64,000 nt of DNA, from assembly GCF_040500475.1 (NCBI RefSeq), contig NZ_CP159358.1, forward strand, positions 2,666,001-2,730,000. Reading direction: 5' to 3'. A model generated the notes under the pieces. That model ran no database searches and was not told the DNA's origin. It saw only the letters and a program-made list of their open reading frames with translations. A program made the position numbers and the translations under genes. Of this stretch, positions 16,234 to 26,563 are shown in pieces. Source of the DNA: Bacillus sp. Bos-x628. GTDB lineage: Bacteria; Bacillota; Bacilli; Bacillales; Bacillaceae. How positions within the stretch are numbered: position 1 is the first letter of the stretch; each line of letters starts with the position of its first letter.

Positions 16234-18108
16234 GTGACTTACGCCCAAAGATTATCAATGATCGTAGCACTGGATTCATATCTTATTTTAGTGGCAGTCT
16301 TTTTTGGGTTCAAATTTGTCCAAGAAATCGCTTTATCAGTTTATTCATTTGAAATGCTTGTCATTTCTTCACTAAGCCTTCTCATTGGACACAATTTATT
16401 TGCGCACATTTTCCATGTGTACAAGCAAGTATGGGCATATACAGGCATCCGAGAGCTGTTCTCTTTAATGAAAACATTTATTTTCTCTTTTTTATTTTCG
16501 ATCTCTATGCTTTATCTATTTGTACAGACACTCCCTTTTCGCTTGTTATTCATCATTTGGATTTTCCATGTGCTGTTCATCGGTGCATCTCGCATGGCGT
16601 CGAGGCTTTTTCATGATGGCGCAAAACGGTTGCAGGAAGAAAAGGAGCGAGCCTTGATCATTGGGGCCGGATCAGCCGGGACCATTATTGTTCGCCAACT
16701 TCAGCAGTCAAACGACCTGCATATGGAGCCGGTGGCCTTTATTGATGATGATAAAACGAAGCATAAGCTTGAAATAATGGGTCTGCCAGTGCTCGGTGGA
16801 AAAGAAAAAATTCAATCATCTGTGATCCTGTTGAATATTCAAAAGATCATCATTGCGATTCCGTCCAAAAGCAACCACACGTTAACAGAATTGTATAAGG
16901 AGTGTGTGGCAACTGGAGTCAAAACACAAATTATGCCTGAAATAGAGCAGATTTTAAAAGGAACTCATGCCCTGAATCAATTACGGGATGTGCAGCCGGA
17001 GGACTTGTTAGGGAGAGAGCCGATTCAATTAGATACAAGCTGTCTATCAGTCAATTTAAAAGAAAAAACGATTCTTGTGACAGGCGCAGGTGGGTCCATC
17101 GGATCTGAAATATGTCGTCAAATCTGTGTGTTTGCTCCTAAAGCGATTGTCCTTGTGGGACATGGGGAATTTAGCATTCATTCTATTTTACTAGAGCTAA
17201 CAGAATCATATGGAGACAGCATTCGTCTCTATCCACAAATTGCGGATATTCAAGATCAACAGAAAATGAATAATATCGTCGGTCATTTTCAGCCAGATAT
17301 GATTTATCATGCAGCGGCACATAAACATGTTCCGTTAATGGAGATTAGCCCGAAAGAAGCGGTGAAAAACAATGTCATTGGAACAAAAAATGTTGCAGAA
17401 GCCGCACATCTGCACGGAGTTGAAACATTTGTGCTCATTTCATCTGACAAAGCAGTGAACCCTGCCAATGTGATGGGAGCCACAAAGCGATTTGCTGAAA
17501 TGCTGATCATGCAAATGGGAGCAAACAGTGACACAAAGTTTGTGGCGGTCCGTTTTGGGAATGTGCTCGGGAGCAGGGGGAGCGTCATCCCAATCTTTAA
17601 AAAGCAAATTGAAAAAGGCGGACCTGTCACTGTCACACATCCGGCTATGACTAGATACTTTATGACGATCCCAGAAGCATCAAGGCTTGTCATTCAAGCA
17701 GGTGCACTTGCAAAAGGAAGAGAGATATTTGTCCTAGATATGGGGGAGCCAGTCAAAATTGTCGACCTCGCAGAAAACCTCATTCACCTCTCAGGCTACA
17801 CCACAGATCAGATTCCAATCATATTTACGGGCATTCGCCCCGGGGAGAAAATGCACGAGGAATTACTCAACCACCATGAAAAAGCGCAGGAACAGGTCTT
17901 TCCTAAAATTCATATCGGACATGCGCTAGACGGTGATCCATATGTGTTGAACCAGTTTATTCAAGAATTTGAAAAGCTGAGTGATGAGCAGATGAGACAA
18001 GCTTTATTCGCTGCCATCGAGTCTAAGGATTTGTTGTCTAAACAGATGAAGAGAGAGGAGAAAACGCATACAAATGAAGAAAAAAGTCTTGTTTTGCGCA
18101 ACGGTTGA
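16234..18108 (+). CDS. epsC: EpsC, membrane-bound UDP-sugar 4,6-dehydratase (CapD/PglF type)
   Basis: Makes the 4-keto-6-deoxy sugar used by the downstream aminotransferase EpsN and acetyltransferase EpsM. The 624 residues have four N-terminal membrane segments (about 10-115), a CoA-binding-like Rossmann region (IIGAGSAGTIIVRQL), then the catalytic short-chain dehydrogenase domain with VTGAGGSIGSEICRQ. Its active-site region reads SDKAVNPANVMGATKR, as in PglF/CapD. GTG 16234 follows GGGGGAGG by seven bases. The last 35 bases overlap epsD. Confidence 0.95.
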   Translation: MTYAQRLSMIVALDSYLILVAVFFGFKFVQEIALSVYSFEMLVISSLSLLIGHNLFAHIFHVYKQVWAYTGIRELFSLMKTFIFSFLFSISMLYLFVQTLPFRLLFIIWIFHVLFIGASRMASRLFHDGAKRLQEEKERALIIGAGSAGTIIVRQLQQSNDLHMEPVAFIDDDKTKHKLEIMGLPVLGGKEKIQSSVILLNIQKIIIAIPSKSNHTLTELYKECVATGVKTQIMPEIEQILKGTHALNQLRDVQPEDLLGREPIQLDTSCLSVNLKEKTILVTGAGGSIGSEICRQICVFAPKAIVLVGHGEFSIHSILLELTESYGDSIRLYPQIADIQDQQKMNNIVGHFQPDMIYHAAAHKHVPLMEISPKEAVKNNVIGTKNVAEAAHLHGVETFVLISSDKAVNPANVMGATKRFAEMLIMQMGANSDTKFVAVRFGNVLGSRGSVIPIFKKQIEKGGPVTVTHPAMTRYFMTIPEASRLVIQAGALAKGREIFVLDMGEPVKIVDLAENLIHLSGYTTDQIPIIFTGIRPGEKMHEELLNHHEKAQEQVFPKIHIGHALDGDPYVLNQFIQEFEKLSDEQMRQALFAAIESKDLLSKQMKREEKTHTNEEKSLVLRNG

Positions 18109-19222
18109 GTATCACTTTAAAGCTTTTCATCTTCCTTATTTTCAATGGTTTCAGCAACAAGGATGGGAAGTGCATACTGCTGCCAATGGTCAGCTAAAGT
18201 TGCCGTTTGTGGACCAATCCCATTCCATTCCTATTCAGCGTTCTCCTTTTCATTTACACAATCGGCTTGCTTATGTTGAGCTAAAGAATCTGTTGGAAAC
18301 GCAGCATTATGATCTCATTCATTGTCATACACCTATGGGGAGTGTGATTAGTAGACTTGCAGCTCAACACACCCGTAAAAGAGGGACGAAGTTACTTTAT
18401 ACAGCGCATGGTTTCCACTTTTGGAAGGGAGCGCCGTTTCTTAATTGGCTGCTTTATTATCCCATTGAGAAATGGCTCGTTAAATATACAGATGGTCTCA
18501 TCACCATTAACCAAGAAGATTATGAAAGAGCAAGTCGTCTGTCAAAAGAGCGGACAGCCGTCCATTATATTCCTGGCATGGGTGTTGATATGAATCGCTT
18601 TATACCAGTCGATGACATAGAAAAACAGCACCTTCGCCGCAAGTATGGCTTTTCCAAGCAGGACTTTATCGTGCTTTGTGCTGGGGAATTGAATGCAAAT
18701 AAAAATCAAGGCATGCTCATTAAAGCCAGTGCACAGCTTTATGAACAGATTCCGAATTTGAAGGTTGTATTTGCTGGGGAAGGAACAAGCCGGCAGACCT
18801 ATGAACAGTTGGTGCACCGGTTGAAAATTAAACAGCATGTTCACTTCGCTGGTTTTTGCAGAAAAATAGAGGACTGGATGAATCTATGTGATGTATGTGT
18901 CTCGACAAGTCATAGGGAAGGACTTGGCATGAATATACTTGAGGCAATGTGTGTTGAAAAGCCGGTTATCGCGACTGAGAACAGAGGACATTGCGAGCTT
19001 GTCAAACCAGGTGTGAATGGCTTTTTAGTGAAACCTCATGATGTGAATGGCTTAGCTGATTATATTCATCAACTCTATCACCAAAAGGAGCATCTTCGCT
19101 TGATGGGACAAGCCGGTCGTTCCCTTGCCTCCTCATTTGCACATGAGCAGACGGTCAGTGAAATGGCTCGTATTTATACAGCTTATATGAATCAAACAGA
19201 AAAGGTGATGCAGCATGCATAA
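18074..19222 (+). CDS. epsD: EpsD, GT4-family glycosyltransferase
   Basis: Cytoplasmic glycosyltransferase adding a sugar to the lipid-linked eps repeat unit. The 382 residues have the GT-B layout: N-terminal acceptor half (HCHTPMGSVISRLAA, YTAHGFHFWKG) and C-terminal donor half with VLCAGELNANKNQ and EGLGMNILEAMCVEKPVI, the E-x7-E-like GT4 motif. It overlaps epsC by 35 bases and epsE by 8, so translation is coupled throughout. Confidence 0.94.
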   Translation: MKKKVLFCATVEYHFKAFHLPYFQWFQQQGWEVHTAANGQLKLPFVDQSHSIPIQRSPFHLHNRLAYVELKNLLETQHYDLIHCHTPMGSVISRLAAQHTRKRGTKLLYTAHGFHFWKGAPFLNWLLYYPIEKWLVKYTDGLITINQEDYERASRLSKERTAVHYIPGMGVDMNRFIPVDDIEKQHLRRKYGFSKQDFIVLCAGELNANKNQGMLIKASAQLYEQIPNLKVVFAGEGTSRQTYEQLVHRLKIKQHVHFAGFCRKIEDWMNLCDVCVSTSHREGLGMNILEAMCVEKPVIATENRGHCELVKPGVNGFLVKPHDVNGLADYIHQLYHQKEHLRLMGQAGRSLASSFAHEQTVSEMARIYTAYMNQTEKVMQHA

Positions 19223-20054
19223 GCCGAAGGTATCCGTCATCATGGGCGTATACAATTGTCAAGATACAGTAGAAGAAAGCATTGAATCTATCATTTATCA
19301 AACGTATCAAAACTGGGAACTCATTATATGTGATGATGCATCAACAGATGGCACCTATGAGAAAGTTCTCCCTTTTACAAAGCGTGATCCTGAAAGAATC
19401 CGTCTTATTCAAAACAAGGAAAACCAAAAACTTGCCACCAGCTTGAATCGCTGCTTAGCTGAGGCAAAGGGAGAATGGATTGCAAGACAGGATGGAGACG
19501 ATCTGTCGGTGTCGACACGTTTGGAAAAACAGGTCTGTTTCCTAGAAACAAATCCTGATTATGATGTGGTTGGAACAGCGATGACGGTGTTTGATGAGTC
19601 AGGAACAAAAGGGGTGCGAGCACTTGCATCAGAGCCCGATCGAAAGGTGTTAGCAAGGGGAACACCCTTTTGTCATGCAACCATTATGATGAAGGCTTCC
19701 GCGTACAACACTTTAAATGGATACCGCTCAGTGAAAACAACACGGCGTATGGAAGATATCGACCTATGGATTCGCTTTTTTGCCGCTGGGATGAATGGGT
19801 TTAATCTACAGGAGCCTTTATACCTTGTCAGAGAAGATGAAGCCGCTTTTAAGCGGCGTAAGTTTCGTTATTCTATTGATCATGCATGGCTTGTCTTGAA
19901 GGCATGCTGGATATTAAAATTGGCGCCGCTTGATTATATGTATGTGCTCAAGCCGATTGTTCGTTCCTGTTTATCACCAACGATCATGCGGTTCTATCAT
20001 CACCGGAAGCTGAGGAAATCTGTTATAAAAAGGAGTGCAATACGGGATGAATGA
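19215..20054 (+). CDS. epsE: EpsE, GT2 glycosyltransferase and flagellar clutch
   Basis: In B. subtilis this bifunctional protein both builds exopolysaccharide and disengages the flagellar motor by binding FliG. The 279 residues are a single GT2 domain: VSVIMGVYNCQDTVEESI, CDDASTDGTYE, and a donor-binding DxD at ARQDGDD. Length equals B. subtilis EpsE. Whether the clutch surface is kept needs residue-level alignment. It overlaps both neighbours by eight bases. Confidence 0.94.
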   Translation: MHKPKVSVIMGVYNCQDTVEESIESIIYQTYQNWELIICDDASTDGTYEKVLPFTKRDPERIRLIQNKENQKLATSLNRCLAEAKGEWIARQDGDDLSVSTRLEKQVCFLETNPDYDVVGTAMTVFDESGTKGVRALASEPDRKVLARGTPFCHATIMMKASAYNTLNGYRSVKTTRRMEDIDLWIRFFAAGMNGFNLQEPLYLVREDEAAFKRRKFRYSIDHAWLVLKACWILKLAPLDYMYVLKPIVRSCLSPTIMRFYHHRKLRKSVIKRSAIRDE

Positions 20055-21177
20055 GCCGAAGCGAGTGTTGCATATTGTGGGCGGTATGAACCGCGGTGGA
20101 GCAGAAACCATGATTATGAACTTATATCGAGCGCTCGATAGAACTGTCCTTCAATTTGATTTCATTACCCACCGAGAAGAGACTTGTGATTATGACGAAG
20201 AAATTCATCAGCTAGGAGGCCGCATATTTTACGTACCGAGTATTGGGGCATCCTCCCCTTGGTCTTTTGTGAAAAAACTTGCGGATACCATCAAACAAAC
20301 TGGACCTTATCAGGCGGTGCATGCGCATACGGATTTTCAGACAGGATTTTCAGCGTTTTCTGCAAAAATGGCAGGAGTTCAGGTGCGAATCTGTCATTCA
20401 CATAATACCGCCTGGAAACAGTCTCCAAGCTGGTTCGATCTTTGGATGCTCAAAGGGTTTCGCCAGCTCATCCTCTTCTATTCTACTAAGCTTGTTGCAT
20501 GTGGCGAAGAGGCTGGGGCCTTTTTATTTGGAAAGAATAAGATGAAGAGTGGACGGGTGGACATTTTGCCAAATGGCATTGATGTGAACATGTTTTATCA
20601 GCCGAAAGAAGAGTCGAAGGCACAAATGAAGAAAAAGCTGAATCTCCACGAAAAGAAACTTGTAATCGGTCATATCGGGCGTTTTCATGAGCAAAAAAAT
20701 CATTCTTTTTTGATCGATTTGGCTCGTACATTAAAGAAACAGGGTGTCTCATTTCAGCTAGTACTTGTGGGGGATGGACCGCTTCGAAAAGAGATAGAAG
20801 CGTGCGCTATTCATGAAGGGGTGAGGGATGAGATTGTTTTTACTGGAATTGTATCAAAGGTTCCGCAGTATATGAAAGCATTTGACGTCTTTGTGATGCC
20901 CTCCTTGTTTGAAGGTCTTCCGCTTGTATTAGTGGAAGCTCAGGCAACTGGATTGCCCTGTGTGATTTCAGATCATATTACAAAGGAAGCTGATCTAGGT
21001 TGTGGACTAATCAAACGGAGATCGCTACAGGCATCAGAGCATGAATGGATGAAAGCAATTCTTGAAGCTTTTCAAGCAGAGTCACCTGCTCAAGAAACAA
21101 TTACCTCTCTGCTTGTAAAAAGGGGATTTGATGTGAAACAGAACATCACAGGTGTGATGAACATATATGGATTGTAA
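20047..21177 (+). CDS. epsF: EpsF, GT4-family glycosyltransferase
   Basis: Cytoplasmic glycosyltransferase of the eps pathway. The 376 residues start [20 protein letters not shown]. The donor half has [14 protein letters not shown] and [20 protein letters not shown], the conserved GT4 E-x7-E region. ATG 20047 overlaps the epsE stop with AAAAAGGAG upstream; a GTG at 20035 in frame sits on the ribosome binding site and is rejected. Confidence 0.93.
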   Translation: MNEPKRVLHIVGGMNRGGAETMIMNLYRALDRTVLQFDFITHREETCDYDEEIHQLGGRIFYVPSIGASSPWSFVKKLADTIKQTGPYQAVHAHTDFQTGFSAFSAKMAGVQVRICHSHNTAWKQSPSWFDLWMLKGFRQLILFYSTKLVACGEEAGAFLFGKNKMKSGRVDILPNGIDVNMFYQPKEESKAQMKKKLNLHEKKLVIGHIGRFHEQKNHSFLIDLARTLKKQGVSFQLVLVGDGPLRKEIEACAIHEGVRDEIVFTGIVSKVPQYMKAFDVFVMPSLFEGLPLVLVEAQATGLPCVISDHITKEADLGCGLIKRRSLQASEHEWMKAILEAFQAESPAQETITSLLVKRGFDVKQNITGVMNIYGL

Positions 21178-21191
21178 GGAAGGAATGGCAG

Positions 21192-22295
21192 ATGGCGGTT
21201 TATTTGGTCAACATGATTATGGTGTATGTATGGTCGAGCTTTGCCGCATATTATGGCAGGCGTGACGATACGATTCAAAGCGGGTGGCGGCCTAACGAGC
21301 TTCTGGTGTTCTTTCCATTTTTATTTCTTTGCATTGTAGCAGGTATTCGGTACAAAGTGGGAACTGATTTTGTAACCTATGGACAGATGTACGAGTTCTC
21401 GGTCAATTATGAAAAGCCATGGCATATATTTGGTTTTGGAGTCGACAAGGCCGCAACCGACCCAGGATTTACGCTCATGTTATGGGTATTAAATCAAATC
21501 TCTCATCATCCGCAAATCATGTATGTCACGGTAGGGATGATTACCTATTTTTTTGTTATCAAAACGCTATACCATTATGGCAGGCCTTTTGAGCTTAGCA
21601 TGCTACTTTTTCTCGGAACCTTTCATTATTATGCCTCGTTTAATGGGATGCGGCAGTATATGGTCGCTTCCGTTCTTTTTTATGCGATAAAATTTGTGAT
21701 CAATGGTCAGTGGACATTGTATTTCCCGCTCGTTCTTTTTTGTTCATTGTTTCATTCGTCCGCACTGATTATGATTCCTGTTTATTTTATCGTGAGAACA
21801 AAAGCGTGGTCATGGATGATGCTTGTTCTCTGTATGGTTTTCTTAGGTTTAACCGCTCTTTATGATCGATTCGTCTCGTTGTTTGTTGTGATGCTGCAAG
21901 GAAGCGCTTATGGTCATTATGAAGAATGGCTGACAACGAATACCAATGGAATGAATGTGACAAAAATCGGCGTGCTGATCCTGCCGCTGCTGCTTGCTTT
22001 TTTTTATCGAAAAAGACTTCGTGAGCTAACACCAGACAGTGATTATATTGCGAATTTTTGTTTGCTTGGCTTTTTATTTGGCATCCTTGCAACGAAAGAT
22101 GTGATTTATGCAAGGTTTCATATTTATTTTGGGCTGTATCAGCTCATTTTACTGCCATATTTCACACGTATTTTTGAGCGGCGTACCAATCTCTTTATGT
22201 ATGTAGGCATTGCCGTCTGTTTTATTTTGTACAGCATGATGCTGATGCCGTTTGACTCTTCTGTTTTACCGTTTAGGACAATCTTTTCAAAGTAG
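21192..22295 (+). CDS. epsG: EpsG, polytopic membrane protein of exopolysaccharide polymerisation
   Basis: Integral membrane protein of the EpsG family, thought to polymerise repeat units. The 367 residues, the same length as B. subtilis EpsG, are almost entirely hydrophobic with about ten membrane segments. They contain [18 protein letters not shown] and the [13 protein letters not shown] segment typical of the family. It begins 14 bases after epsF with AAGGAA upstream. Function is inferred from family and operon position. Confidence 0.93.
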   Translation: MAVYLVNMIMVYVWSSFAAYYGRRDDTIQSGWRPNELLVFFPFLFLCIVAGIRYKVGTDFVTYGQMYEFSVNYEKPWHIFGFGVDKAATDPGFTLMLWVLNQISHHPQIMYVTVGMITYFFVIKTLYHYGRPFELSMLLFLGTFHYYASFNGMRQYMVASVLFYAIKFVINGQWTLYFPLVLFCSLFHSSALIMIPVYFIVRTKAWSWMMLVLCMVFLGLTALYDRFVSLFVVMLQGSAYGHYEEWLTTNTNGMNVTKIGVLILPLLLAFFYRKRLRELTPDSDYIANFCLLGFLFGILATKDVIYARFHIYFGLYQLILLPYFTRIFERRTNLFMYVGIAVCFILYSMMLMPFDSSVLPFRTIFSK

Positions 22296-22321
22296 ATTTG
22301 AAGAAAGGAGGACAAGTCGTC

Positions 22322-23344
22322 ATGCCAGCCATCAGTTTATTGGTCGCAGTCTACAATACGAGTCAATATGTAGAGAAATGCCTTCAATCTATTGCAGAGC
22401 AAAGTTTTTCGGATATAGAAGTCATTCTTGTAAATGATGGATCGACGGATCACTCTGGGGAAATGATTGAAGCGTTTGCTGAGCGGGATGCTCGTTTTCG
22501 GGTGATTCATCAGTCTAATCAAGGGTTAGGGGCTGTGAGAAATCGGGGCATTGAAGAAGCAAAAGGAACATATATTGCCTTTATTGATTCAGATGATACA
22601 CTTGCACCTCATTATTGTGAGGCTTTCTATCAGAAAGCTGAAATGACAGGGGCAGATCTTGTCGTGAGTGAATACTATATTCAGTTTGAACAGTCGAGAC
22701 GAACACTTTCTACCGATCTCTTACAATATCAAACAGAAAAGAAGACGAATTTAATTGATGCATTATTACATGGAAAGATCACAGGATTCTCATGGAATAA
22801 GCTGTATCGGCGTGATTTTATGCAAAAACACAACATCCGTTTTCCGCTACGGGATGAGCTTGAGCATATAGAAGATCAGTATGTCACGCTCCGCTGCTTT
22901 TATTTATCAAATGTCATTGCCTTTGTTCATGCACCTCTTTATTATTACCGGGTACATCTGTCGTCGATTGTACAGCGATATCAAAAACAATATTTTCAAC
23001 ATGGACGAACGTTTTATGATGTGCAGAGTTTGTTTTTGAAGACGTATGAAGATTTAGGACCATATGAGAAGGCCTTGGATTTCTTTATTGTCAATCATAC
23101 GCTGCATTGTATGCTCAATGAATGGAAAAGCCAAAATTCCCTCTCTTTTCAGCAACGGCTGGACCATATTCGGGAAATGGTCACAAATGAGTCGTTTCAG
23201 CATGCGGTCAAACAAGTGGAAACATCAAAGCTCACCATGCGGAAGCGAATGATTCTGTTTCTTGCGAAGTATCAATGGGTCTATCCGCTTTCTGCCGCAA
23301 CGTCAAGCTATCAAAAATGGATTGAATATCAAACGAGGAAATAA
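22322..23344 (+). CDS. epsH: EpsH, GT2-family glycosyltransferase
   Basis: Cytoplasmic GT2 transferase of 340 residues. Typical motifs are ISLLVAVYNTSQYVEKCL, ILVNDGSTDHSGE, NQGLGAVRNRGIEEAKG and the metal-binding IDSDD. The sequence follows EpsH rather than its paralogue EpsJ over its length (GFSWNKLYRR, YYRVHLSSIVQRYQK). ATG 22322 lies ten bases after AAAGGAGG; the frame extends to 22298 without support. Confidence 0.93.
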   Translation: MPAISLLVAVYNTSQYVEKCLQSIAEQSFSDIEVILVNDGSTDHSGEMIEAFAERDARFRVIHQSNQGLGAVRNRGIEEAKGTYIAFIDSDDTLAPHYCEAFYQKAEMTGADLVVSEYYIQFEQSRRTLSTDLLQYQTEKKTNLIDALLHGKITGFSWNKLYRRDFMQKHNIRFPLRDELEHIEDQYVTLRCFYLSNVIAFVHAPLYYYRVHLSSIVQRYQKQYFQHGRTFYDVQSLFLKTYEDLGPYEKALDFFIVNHTLHCMLNEWKSQNSLSFQQRLDHIREMVTNESFQHAVKQVETSKLTMRKRMILFLAKYQWVYPLSAATSSYQKWIEYQTRK

Positions 23345-23359
23345 GGGGTGATCATATTC

Positions 23360-24391
23360 ATGCTGCAACAATTAAAGGCACACGTAGCAGAGTGGCTGTT
23401 GTTAAAAATGAAATATCCATGTGAGTATATGCTGAGTCGCCGCGAGCTTCCAGAATTGAGCAAGCAGAAGAAAATCATTCTCACGCTTCTGCCGGCACAT
23501 GATAATCTAGGTGATCACGCCATTGCCTATAGCAGCTATCGTTTTTTTAAGGAGCATTTTCCTACATATCAAATCGTTGAAGTGGGTACGAGAGAGATTT
23601 ATCGTCTAGCGCGTCCACTGAAACATGCGAAACATCCAGATGACCTTGTCTGTATCATCGGCGGAGGCAATATGGGGGATTTATACCGCTATGAGGAATG
23701 GACAAGGCAATTTATAATGAAAATCTTTCATTCATACCCCTTGATCCAACTGCCCGCTACCGTTCATTTTACAGCAACGAAGAGAGGGAAAAAGGCGGAA
23801 CGTCGTGCCATTCAAACGTATGCACATCACCCGAGACTGCTCTTGATGGCAAGAGATCAAACCACATATCAATGGATGCAGCGTCATTTTCCTGAAAAAG
23901 ATGTGTGGAAACAGCCTGATATGGTGCTCTCTTTAGACGAATCGTCAAAAAATTACGAGAGAGAAGGGATTTTACTTTGTTTACGAGAGGATAAGGAGGC
24001 CTATCTTCCCCCTCACAAGCGAAGTCAATTACAGCAAAGTGTAAAAAAGGAGTATGAAAAAGTCGCTCTTTTTACAACGACGATTGGAAAACGAGTAGAT
24101 CGAACAACACGCTTTGAAGAATTATCATCATTATGGAACCAATTAAGGCAAACGCAAGTGGTCGTGACGGATCGTTTACATGGCATGATATTTTGTGCAA
24201 TTACGAATACGCCATGTGTTGTCCTAAGATCTTTTGACCATAAGGTGATGGAAGGATATGAATGGGTGTCACACCTCCCGTTTATCACGCTTTTAAAAGA
24301 ACCGAATGATGCAAATGTAAAACAGACCATTACTCATTATATGAATACACACGATCACCACAAGAGGAAAAAGGGAGAGGAAGCGGGATGA
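23360..24391 (+). CDS. epsI: EpsI, polysaccharide pyruvyl transferase
   Basis: Transfers pyruvate from phosphoenolpyruvate onto a sugar of the polymer, giving it negative charge. The 343 residues match EpsI: LLPAHDNLGDHAIAYSS, IIGGGNMGDLYRYEEWTR, VVTDRLHGMIFCAITNTP and RSFDHKVMEGYEW. It has the start MLQQLKAHVAEW at ATG 23360, with AAGGGGTGAT upstream; GTG 23348 is an alternative. Its stop overlaps, as ATGA, the start of an 11-codon ORF rather than an epsJ gene. Confidence 0.93.
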   Translation: MLQQLKAHVAEWLLLKMKYPCEYMLSRRELPELSKQKKIILTLLPAHDNLGDHAIAYSSYRFFKEHFPTYQIVEVGTREIYRLARPLKHAKHPDDLVCIIGGGNMGDLYRYEEWTRQFIMKIFHSYPLIQLPATVHFTATKRGKKAERRAIQTYAHHPRLLLMARDQTTYQWMQRHFPEKDVWKQPDMVLSLDESSKNYEREGILLCLREDKEAYLPPHKRSQLQQSVKKEYEKVALFTTTIGKRVDRTTRFEELSSLWNQLRQTQVVVTDRLHGMIFCAITNTPCVVLRSFDHKVMEGYEWVSHLPFITLLKEPNDANVKQTITHYMNTHDHHKRKKGEEAG

Positions 24392-24423
24392 CAGTCCTAA
24401 AACGCTGTGTAAAAAGACAATGA
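24388..24423 (+). CDS. Eleven-codon coupled mini-ORF between epsI and epsK
   Basis: ATG 24388 has an excellent ribosome binding site (GGGAGAGGAAGCGGG) and encodes MTVLKRCVKRQ. Its TGA overlaps the ATG of epsK (ATGA at 24420). Because epsK itself has no Shine-Dalgarno sequence, ribosomes terminating here may be what starts epsK. It could be a translational coupling leader or the scar of a deleted epsJ. There is no evidence that the peptide itself has a function. Confidence 0.5.
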   Translation: MTVLKRCVKRQ

Positions 24424-25949
24424 ACCGTGCGTTTCTTTACAACCTAAGCGCCAACTTCACCACGTTTGTCCTGATGATGATCATGTCGGTTTGCTTGACC
24501 CCTTATATTGTTCATACTCTTGGAGTAGAAGCTTTTGGTTTGATCCTTCTCACGCAAAACATGATGAACTATTTATCGGTCATTACCGCTTCATTGAGTG
24601 CCGTCGTCGTTCGTTTTTTCTCTGTTGCTGCACATAAAGGGGAGATGGAGAAGGCACAGAGCTGTCTCGCTTCTTATTTCGTCAGCTCTGTATTGTTATC
24701 AATTATTTTATTCATACCTTGTCTTTTATTGTCTAAGCATCTGATTAAATGGCTCCATGTTCCCCTTCCTCTCGCACATGATACTCAGATCGCCTTTATC
24801 TTAGGGGGTCTTTTATTTATGCTCAATTTCGTCATGTCAGGCATTGGGGCTGCGCCATTTTATGCCAATAAGCTATATGTATCAAGTGCTGGACAGACCG
24901 TTCAGATGTTTTGCAGGGCGCTGAGCATTGTCCTTTTGTTTACTTTCACAACGCCAAACATTTGGCATATTCCTTTCGCTGCCATCATTGGGAGTTTAGC
25001 GGCTATGGGTTTTGGCATCTATTATTTTAAGAAACTCATTCCTTGGTTTTCATTTAAATGGCGATATGTCTCTCTTTCTTCTTGTCTCGCCCTTGTCAGG
25101 TCAGGGGTATGGCATTCATTTGAGCAAATGGGGATTTTGTTGTTTTTGCAAATTGATTTATTGATGTCCAACTTGCTGATTGGTGCTGAAGCGACCGGAC
25201 AGTATGCTGCCATTTTACAATTCCCGTTATTATTGCGAACGCTGGCAGGTACACTAGCTGTCGTCTTTGCACCGACTATTACAAAATTTTACTCGAATCA
25301 GGATGAAGAGGGACTCATTCAATATGCCGCAAACGCCATCAAATGGAGCGGTTTATTTGTTGCTTTCCCAGCAGCACTTCTAGGAGGACTGGCTGGTCCA
25401 CTGATGTTTCTCTGGCTTGGGCCGGTCTTTGAGGAACTAAAGTGGTTGCTGATGATTCATGCTGCTTATTTATGTATGACGCTCATGTTTTTGCCACTGA
25501 CATACGTGCCGGCTGCTTTTAACCGCTTTAAAATTCCAGCCGTTGTCACGCTTATATTAGGGGCTGCCAATGTTCTGCTCGCTTATGGACTCACTCAGAT
25601 GTTCCAGCTCGGCTTATATGGCATTGCATCAGCGGGTGCACTTGTCTTAATGATCAAAAATATCGTGTTTCTACCGCTTTATACATCAAAGATAACGAAA
25701 CAGAAATGCTGGATTTTTTACAAGCATACAATTGTCCCGTTTAGTGGCGTTTTGTTTATATGGAGCATATGTGTTGGTATTCAAATGATCTATCAAGTGA
25801 CCTCGTGGTGGGAGCTGTTTTGCATTGGGGGAATCTGTTTCATTCTCTACATGGGCTACTTGTATCAATTTGCAGGAACAAAACAAGAGCGGGTGCATCT
25901 AGTGTGTAAAGTCAAACAAGCAGTCGCTGATCGAGTTGTCTCCCGCTAG
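24420..25949 (+). CDS. epsK: EpsK, Wzx-type polysaccharide flippase
   Basis: MATE/MOP-superfamily membrane protein that flips the lipid-linked repeat unit across the membrane. The 509 residues have about twelve to fourteen membrane segments and EpsK-like stretches such as AAPFYANKLYVSSAGQTVQM and LLFLQIDLLMSNLLIGAEAT. ATG 24420 lacks its own ribosome binding site and overlaps the stop of the preceding mini-ORF. In B. subtilis epsJ would precede it. Confidence 0.93.
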   Translation: MNRAFLYNLSANFTTFVLMMIMSVCLTPYIVHTLGVEAFGLILLTQNMMNYLSVITASLSAVVVRFFSVAAHKGEMEKAQSCLASYFVSSVLLSIILFIPCLLLSKHLIKWLHVPLPLAHDTQIAFILGGLLFMLNFVMSGIGAAPFYANKLYVSSAGQTVQMFCRALSIVLLFTFTTPNIWHIPFAAIIGSLAAMGFGIYYFKKLIPWFSFKWRYVSLSSCLALVRSGVWHSFEQMGILLFLQIDLLMSNLLIGAEATGQYAAILQFPLLLRTLAGTLAVVFAPTITKFYSNQDEEGLIQYAANAIKWSGLFVAFPAALLGGLAGPLMFLWLGPVFEELKWLLMIHAAYLCMTLMFLPLTYVPAAFNRFKIPAVVTLILGAANVLLAYGLTQMFQLGLYGIASAGALVLMIKNIVFLPLYTSKITKQKCWIFYKHTIVPFSGVLFIWSICVGIQMIYQVTSWWELFCIGGICFILYMGYLYQFAGTKQERVHLVCKVKQAVADRVVSR

Positions 25950-25969
25950 AGTGAAAAGGAGATTCAATC

Positions 25970-26563
25970 ATGAAAAGAATGATCGATGTTGTTGTGGCGC
26001 TTATCCTGCTCATAGCAGGCAGCTTTCTTTTTCTTCTTATCTATGGACTCATCAGGTGGAGAATTGGCGCCCCTGTGATTTTTCGCCAAGAAAGACCTGG
26101 TCTATATGAGCGGCCGTTTATGCTGTATAAATTCCGTACAATGACAGATGACCGGGATGAATACGGAGAACTGCTTGCAGATCACCTTCGATTAACGAAA
26201 ACAGGGGCACTTATTCGAAAGCTCAGTCTTGATGAACTACCTCAGCTAATCAATGTGCTCAAAGGGGATATCAGCCTTGTGGGACCAAGGCCACTTTTGA
26301 TGGAGTATCTGCCGATGTATACAGAGGAGCAAGCAAGACGGCATCTTGTTATGCCAGGTATGACAGGATGGGCACAGGTGAACGGGAGAAATCACATCTC
26401 TTGGGAGGAGAAATTTGCATATGACATCTGGTACGTCGAACATCAATCCTTTTGGCTGGATTTGAAAATATTATGGATGACCATGCTGAAAGTCATCAAA
26501 ACAGAGGGGGTGCAGCAGCCTCATCATGCAACAGCTAAAAAATTTAAAGGCACAGACACATAA
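25970..26563 (+). CDS. epsL: EpsL, undecaprenyl-phosphate sugar phosphotransferase
   Basis: Initiating enzyme that loads the first sugar-phosphate onto undecaprenyl phosphate. The 197 residues have one N-terminal membrane segment (about 5-28) and the polyprenyl glycosylphosphotransferase signatures PVIFRQERPGLY, YKFRTM, SLDELPQLINVLKGDIS and VGPRPL. AAAAGGAG precedes ATG 25970. The 3' end overlaps epsM by 38 bases. Confidence 0.95.
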   Translation: MKRMIDVVVALILLIAGSFLFLLIYGLIRWRIGAPVIFRQERPGLYERPFMLYKFRTMTDDRDEYGELLADHLRLTKTGALIRKLSLDELPQLINVLKGDISLVGPRPLLMEYLPMYTEEQARRHLVMPGMTGWAQVNGRNHISWEEKFAYDIWYVEHQSFWLDLKILWMTMLKVIKTEGVQQPHHATAKKFKGTDT

